Positions 60,082 to 64,000 of a stretch of 64,000 nt of DNA are shown in pieces. How positions within the stretch are numbered: the stretch's first letter is position 1; each line of letters opens with the position of its first letter. The notes under the pieces were generated by a model. It was not told the origin of the DNA. It made no database searches and saw nothing but the letters and a program-made list of their open reading frames with translations. This stretch comes from Vulcanimicrobiota bacterium (GTDB lineage: Bacteria; Vulcanimicrobiota; Vulcanimicrobiia; Vulcanimicrobiales; Vulcanimicrobiaceae), in NCBI GenBank assembly GCA_003168375.1, contig PMSI01000001.1:434001-498000 (forward strand). The letters are read 5' to 3'. A program made the translations under genes and the position numbers.

Positions 60082-60834
60082 ATGCAGGAGACGATCGATC
60101 TCATCGCCCACCGCGAGCTGCGCAACCTTCGGCGCTTCACGCGCGAGACCGGTCAGCCGACGAAGCTTGCCGAGCTCGACCTCGAACCCATCATCAACGT
60201 GCAGTCGATCGAGCTCGACGAAGAGCACGTCACCATCAAGTACAACACGAAGACCGAGCGGCGGTACAACGCCAACGAGATCACCCACAAAGAGTGGGTG
60301 TACAAGTACAACGACGATCCTGAGTTCGTCGAGGCGCTCAAGCGCGTGATCGACCTCTCGCGCAAGCACCAGTACGATCTGCCGGAGAACGTGGCGTGCC
60401 CGCCGGGCTGTGCCGAATGCTGCAGCGGCTACGAGCCGTTCGTCAGCCGCGCCGACGTCCAGCGCATCGCCGATCATCTCGGCATGACGTACGACGACGT
60501 GATGAGCGAGTACGTCGTCAAGCGGGAGTCGGCCGACGGGTACAACGTCGGCTGGCTGCGCAAAGTCGACGAGAAGGGCGAGCTCAGCGAGGACACGACG
60601 CACAAGTGCGTGTTCCTGATGGGCCCGAAGTCTGGACGGTACTACTGCGGGATCTATTCCGCGCGCCCGTCCGATTGCGGCGCGTTCACCCCGATCGGAT
60701 GCGAGGACGTCGACTGGAAGCTTCCGCGCCACGGCACGTACAAGGCGGGGAAGCCGTTCGAACCCAAACGTAAGGGCCCGCTGAAGACCGGCCGGCGTAC
60801 CGGGGCTGCCAAGAACGGACGCCGGCCGAAGTGA
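60082..60834 (+). CDS. YkgJ-type cysteine cluster protein
   Basis: The 250-residue protein has the CxxCC-type cluster CPPGCAECCSGYEPF in the middle and, about 70 residues on, YYCGIYSARPSDCGAF, the pattern of the YkgJ (zinc/iron-chelating) family. The N-terminal helical part (RELRNLRRFTRETGQ) is extra. The C-terminus is very basic. It binds a metal, probably to mature or protect another enzyme. ATG 60082 is chosen. Its stop overlaps the oxidoreductase GTG as GTGA. Confidence 0.8.
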   Translation: MQETIDLIAHRELRNLRRFTRETGQPTKLAELDLEPIINVQSIELDEEHVTIKYNTKTERRYNANEITHKEWVYKYNDDPEFVEALKRVIDLSRKHQYDLPENVACPPGCAECCSGYEPFVSRADVQRIADHLGMTYDDVMSEYVVKRESADGYNVGWLRKVDEKGELSEDTTHKCVFLMGPKSGRYYCGIYSARPSDCGAFTPIGCEDVDWKLPRHGTYKAGKPFEPKRKGPLKTGRRTGAAKNGRRPK

Positions 60835-62432
60835 CGGCGCCCGCGGCGACGCGAACCTACGACGCGATCGTCATCGGCGGCGGACACAACGGACTCGTCA
60901 CGGCGTGCTACCTGGCACGCGCGAAGTGGAAGGTGCTCGTGCTCGAGCGCCGCTACATCGTCGGCGGCGCGTGCGTCTCGGAGGAAACGTTCCCCGGATA
61001 CAAAGTCTCGACGGCGGCCTACGTCAACAGCCTGTTCCGACCGGAGATCGTCCGCGACTTGCGCTTGCGCGACTACGGGTTCGAGCTGATCGAGCGCAAC
61101 CCGTCCTCGTTCTCGCCGTTCCCGGACGGCCGCTATCTGATGCTCGGCGCCGACGAGGCGCTGAACCGCCGCGAGATCGCGAAATTCAGCGCGCGCGACG
61201 CCGAGAACTACCCGAAGTACGTCGAGATGCTGGAGCGCGTGGCGACGGTGATCGAGCCGACGCTGCTGCAGACGCCGCCGAACCCGGTCCGGCCGGGGAT
61301 CGGCGATCTGCTCGCGTTGGGCCGGCTCGGCCTCGCGGTCAAGGGGCTCGACGGTTCGATGGGCGAGGCGATCGAGATCCTCACCGGAGCGGCACGCCCG
61401 ATCCTCGATCGCTGGTTCGAATCGGAGCAGTTGAAGGCGACGCTCGCGACCGACGCGATCATCGGCGCGTTCGCGTCGCCCTCGATGCCGGGCACCGCAT
61501 ACGTGCTGTTCCATCACGTGATGGGCGAGACCAACGGCGCGCGCGGCGTCTGGAGCTACGTGAAAGGCGGGATGGGCGGGCTCACGCAAGCGCTCGCACG
61601 AGCCGCGTCGGACCTCGGCGTCGAGATCCGCACTGAGGCCGAAGTGAGCCGCATCGTGGTCGAGAACGGCGCAGCGGTCGGCGTGGCGCTCGCCGGCGGC
61701 GAGGAGCTGCGCGCGCGCACCGTCGCGAGCGGCGTCGACTGCCGGCTGACCTTCGAGACGTTCCTCGATCCGGCGCAGCTTCCGGCCGAGTTCGTCTCGG
61801 AGCTGCGCCGAATCGACTACGCCAGCGCGTCGGCGAAGATCAACGTCGCGCTGTCGGCGCTCCCGAACTTTACCGCATGTCCCGGCACCGAGGCCGGGCC
61901 GCAGCATCGCGGGACGATCCATCTCTGCCCCGACCAGGACTACATCGAGCGCGGCTACGACGACGCGAAGTACGGCCGGCCGTCGGTGAATCCGATCGTC
62001 GAGTGCACGATCCCCTCGGCGGTCGACTCGACGGTCGCGCCGCCGGGACGGCACCTCATGTCGATGTTCTGCCAGTACGCGCCGTACCACCTCAAGGGCG
62101 CCAGCTGGGACGACGCGGCCAAAAGCGCGTTCGCCGACCGCTGCTTCGACGTCGTCGAGGAGTACGCGCCGGGATTCAAAGCATCGGTGCTCGACCGCCA
62201 GGTGCTGACCCCGGTCGATATCGAGGCGACGTTCGGTCTGACCGGCGGCAACATCTTCCAGGGTTCGATGAGCCTGAACAAACTGTTCATGTTCCGTCCC
62301 GCACCGGGCTACGCGAACTACCGCACGCCGGTCAAGCAGCTCTTCCTGTGCGGTTCGGCGGCGCATCCGGGCGGCGGCGTGATGGGCGCCCCGGGGATGA
62401 ACGCCGCCCGCGAGATGCTCAGAGCGCGCTAA
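60831..62432 (+). CDS. Phytoene desaturase-like FAD oxidoreductase (PYROXD2-like)
   Basis: The 533-residue protein has the FAD-binding start YDAIVIGGGHNGLVTACYLA (glycines at 16-21) and VLERRYIVGGACVSEE. The middle FASPSMPGTAYVLFHHVMGE and the end LCGSAAHPGGGVMGAPGMNAAREML match the PYROXD2/NAD(P)-independent phytoene-desaturase-like group, not true carotenoid desaturases. No carotenoid genes are nearby. It overlaps the Cys-cluster gene, which suggests a shared role. Confidence 0.85.
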   Translation: MTAPAATRTYDAIVIGGGHNGLVTACYLARAKWKVLVLERRYIVGGACVSEETFPGYKVSTAAYVNSLFRPEIVRDLRLRDYGFELIERNPSSFSPFPDGRYLMLGADEALNRREIAKFSARDAENYPKYVEMLERVATVIEPTLLQTPPNPVRPGIGDLLALGRLGLAVKGLDGSMGEAIEILTGAARPILDRWFESEQLKATLATDAIIGAFASPSMPGTAYVLFHHVMGETNGARGVWSYVKGGMGGLTQALARAASDLGVEIRTEAEVSRIVVENGAAVGVALAGGEELRARTVASGVDCRLTFETFLDPAQLPAEFVSELRRIDYASASAKINVALSALPNFTACPGTEAGPQHRGTIHLCPDQDYIERGYDDAKYGRPSVNPIVECTIPSAVDSTVAPPGRHLMSMFCQYAPYHLKGASWDDAAKSAFADRCFDVVEEYAPGFKASVLDRQVLTPVDIEATFGLTGGNIFQGSMSLNKLFMFRPAPGYANYRTPVKQLFLCGSAAHPGGGVMGAPGMNAAREMLRAR

Positions 62433-62526
62433 CGGTGATGAAGGAAGTCTGAACGGCCCGACCGGAGGCGATGCAGGCCGCCGCGCGAAAGGCCGCTACC
62501 TCGACCGCCAAGGGAGGCATCATCCG

Positions 62527-62982
62527 GTGAAACTCGTCCTTTCCGCGACCGCGCTCAGTGCGGCCCTCGTGCTCGCGGCGACCGCGCCGATCTGGGCGCA
62601 AGGCACCACCGGTTCGTCGGGGCACATGGGACGCACGGGCGGCATGATGATGATGAAAGCGCCGCTCACCGTCCCGATGAAGGCACTGGGCGGCTCCGGA
62701 GAGACCGGATCCGCGGTGCTCAGGGATACGGCGAAGGGTCTGGTCGTCACGATCCACATCAAGAACGCCAAGGGCCCGCAGCCCGCGCACATCCACAAGG
62801 GCAGTTGCGCGAAGCTCGATCCCAAGCCGGAGTATCCGCTGCACAACGTCGTCAACGGCATGTCGGTGACGACCGTACCCGGCGTCACGATCGGCGAGCT
62901 GATCGGCAAGTCCGCAATCAACGTCCACAAGTCGCTGACCGACATTCCGACCTACGTGTCGTGCGGCGACGTCGCGAAGTAG
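62527..62982 (+). CDS. Secreted SodC/CHRD-like protein 1
   Basis: The 151-residue protein has a signal peptide (MKLVLSATALSAALVLAATA, cut after IWA) and a Met-rich start (GMMMMKAPL). The domain shows PAHIHKGSCAKLDPKP, then INVHKSLTDIPTYVSCGD: His and Cys placed as in Cu/Zn superoxide dismutase-like or CHRD beta sandwiches, but with fewer His than true SodC. A metal-binding or structural role is possible. GTG 62527 is preceded by GGAGGCATCATCC. It is a tandem paralog of the next gene. Confidence 0.65.
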   Translation: MKLVLSATALSAALVLAATAPIWAQGTTGSSGHMGRTGGMMMMKAPLTVPMKALGGSGETGSAVLRDTAKGLVVTIHIKNAKGPQPAHIHKGSCAKLDPKPEYPLHNVVNGMSVTTVPGVTIGELIGKSAINVHKSLTDIPTYVSCGDVAK

Positions 62983-62990
62983 GAGAACGC

Positions 62991-63413
62991 ATGACGAAAA
63001 CGATCCTATCGTCGCTCGCGCTCGGCACGGCCGTCGTGTTTGCGGCGACCGCGCAGACGATGGCGCCGATGGCGTCGAAGAAGCCGATCCACTTCCGGCT
63101 CCTTGCGCAGAACAACTCTGGCGAGAAAGGGACCGCGACGCTGTTCGACGGCGCCAAAGGTTTGATCGTCAAGCTGCGCATGGACGGCTCAGAGGTCGAC
63201 CAGCCCGCGCACATTCACAAAGGGACGTGCGACAAGCTCGATCCGAAGCCGACGTACCCGCTACACACCATACACGACGGTGAGTCCGAGACGACGGTCG
63301 AAGGCGTCACGATCGCCCAGCTCGAGAAGGCACCGTTCGCGATCAACGTCCACAAGTCGACGAAGGAGATCCCGATCTATGTCTCCTGCGGGAACCTCGT
63401 CGCGCCCAAGTAG
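62991..63413 (+). CDS. Secreted SodC/CHRD-like protein 2
   Basis: The 140-residue protein has a signal peptide (MTKTILSSLALGTAVVFAAT) and the same domain as its neighbour: PAHIHKGTCDKLDPKPTYPLH, read as PAHIHKGTCDKLDPKP and then YPLHTIHDG, and INVHKSTKEIPIYVSCGN. The His-x-His, Lys-Gly and both Cys are conserved between the copies. AGGAG lies 5 nt before ATG 62991. The last 35 nt overlap the frame of the following gene. Confidence 0.65.
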   Translation: MTKTILSSLALGTAVVFAATAQTMAPMASKKPIHFRLLAQNNSGEKGTATLFDGAKGLIVKLRMDGSEVDQPAHIHKGTCDKLDPKPTYPLHTIHDGESETTVEGVTIAQLEKAPFAINVHKSTKEIPIYVSCGNLVAPK

Positions 63414-64000
63414 CCACCCGCCGTTCAACGAGGGCGCCGCGCACAACGCGGCGCCCTCGCGCTTCGGCGCCCCCACGCTCGACGAGATGCCGGACGACGT
63501 GCGGGCCGTCATCGAGGAGTCGCGTTCGAAGCTCGGGTTCGTGCCGAACGTCTTCCTCGCGTACGCGAAGCGCCCGGAGCACTTCCGCGCGTTCATGCAC
63601 TATCACGACCTGATCATGAAGGGCCCGAGCGGGCTCTCGCGCGCCGAGCGCGAGGCGATCGTCGTCGCCGTTTCGGCCGAGAACGAGTGTCTGTACTGCG
63701 TCACCGCCCACGGTGCCGCGCTGCGGATCATCGGCAAGGACGCGGTCGTCGCCGACCAGATCGCGACCAATTGGCGCACGGCGGATCTCGCGCCGCGTTT
63801 GCGCGCGATCCTGACCTTCGCCTCGCGGGTGAACGAGCCGGGCTTCGCGGCGAGCGACAAAGAGCTGGCCGAGCTCAAGGCCGTCGGCCTGACCGATCAG
63901 GACGCCTGGGACATCGCCACCGTCGCCGGCTTCTTCGGCTTCTCGAACCGAATGGCCGGCTTCATGGACATGCGCCCCAACCCGCAATTCTACGAGTTGG
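63379..64000 (+). CDS. Peroxidase-related / carboxymuconolactone decarboxylase-family protein (partial)
   Basis: The frame is open to the right edge. It shows the AhpD-like fold of the peroxidase-related group: APTLDEMPDDVRAVIEE, KLGFVPNVFLAYAKRPEHF, then ENECLYCVTAHGAAL with redox Cys104 and Cys107, and a final WDIATVAGFFGFSNRMAGF. Such proteins reduce hydroperoxides through the CxxC pair. ATG 63379 lies within the preceding gene. Residues just after it are encoded by a strong hairpin (63430-63458), so a later start, such as ATG 63490 or nearby, cannot be excluded; the family, however, begins before that point. Confidence 0.85.
   Translation, partial: MSPAGTSSRPSSHPPFNEGAAHNAAPSRFGAPTLDEMPDDVRAVIEESRSKLGFVPNVFLAYAKRPEHFRAFMHYHDLIMKGPSGLSRAEREAIVVAVSAENECLYCVTAHGAALRIIGKDAVVADQIATNWRTADLAPRLRAILTFASRVNEPGFAASDKELAELKAVGLTDQDAWDIATVAGFFGFSNRMAGFMDMRPNPQFYEL
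63430..63458 (+). terminator. Perfect 11-bp hairpin at the end of the SodC/CHRD-like gene
   Basis: GAGGGCGCCGC pairs with GCGGCGCCCTC around a 7-nt loop, 17 nt after the stop of the second secreted paralog. No T-tract follows. It lies inside the reading frame of the next gene, so it may stop most transcripts and let only some continue. Confidence 0.5.

Noticed and set aside
60654-62366. A 570-codon open frame opposite the phytoene-desaturase-like gene
   Set aside because: No motif, and the sense strand has a full FAD-binding protein with a GTGA overlap to its partner.
60831-62432. A carotenoid biosynthesis locus
   Set aside because: The oxidoreductase belongs to the PYROXD2-like branch and there is no phytoene synthase or other carotenoid gene in the window.

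Overview
The window is 64 kb of very GC-rich (estimated by eye at roughly two thirds G+C), densely packed bacterial chromosome. Starts are often GTG or TTG, and many gene pairs overlap by 4 nt (ATGA or GTGA). Three TonB-dependent receptors show an outer membrane. I saw no rRNA, tRNA, CRISPR array, transposase or phage gene. The gene mix (TonB receptors with carboxypeptidase-regulatory N-termini, Uma2 nucleases, a short dispersed repeat running into coding sequence) would fit an uncultured lineage such as Eremiobacterota/WPS-2, but this is a low-confidence guess with no marker gene to support it.

Layout. 0-10.5 kb: end of a prolyl oligopeptidase, a DUF1697 protein, two paralogous two-lobed aspartyl-protease-like proteins, a DEAD-box helicase, and a leftward operon with threonine dehydratase, secreted lipase, glycosyltransferase, SDR and a membrane protein. 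10.5-22.3 kb: aconitase, a winged-helix/nucleotidyltransferase pair, RNase D with a VTT-domain membrane protein, a 419-bp stretch that looks like a stand-alone small-RNA unit, DUF4142 and RpiB-like proteins, NUDIX and metallo-beta-lactamase hydrolases, an Imm26/RraB-like protein and a quinone oxidoreductase. 22.4-31 kb: a complete reductive pyrimidine catabolism locus (PreT, PreA, dihydropyrimidinase, beta-ureidopropionase, NCS1 permease, class III aminotransferase). 31-39.3 kb: two tandem Uma2 nucleases, RDD protein, acyl-CoA synthetase, a Met-rich membrane protein with a TonB receptor (possibly copper), BolA-Grx4 and a thioesterase. 39.3-45.5 kb: two divergent large TonB receptors. 45.6-53.4 kb: EVE protein, polyphosphate kinase, a four-gene osmoprotectant ABC importer with a gamma-glutamylcyclotransferase, EgtD, and a dienelactone-hydrolase-like protein lacking its nucleophile. 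53.4-64 kb: lytic transglycosylase, a membrane di-iron enzyme candidate beside an MGDG-synthase-like glycosyltransferase, M20 amidohydrolase, GNAT, ROK glucokinase, paired secreted proteins, a YkgJ-type Cys-cluster protein with a phytoene-desaturase-like oxidoreductase, two secreted His/Cys-conserved paralogs and the start of an AhpD-like protein.

The least explained items are the 16.84-17.16 kb promoter-hairpins-terminator unit holding two SD-led 14-codon mini-ORFs, the dihydropyrimidinase whose only sensible start is a non-canonical ATC, the short repeat running in frame through three enzymes, and the winged-helix/nucleotidyltransferase pair behind a consensus promoter placed almost on its ATG.
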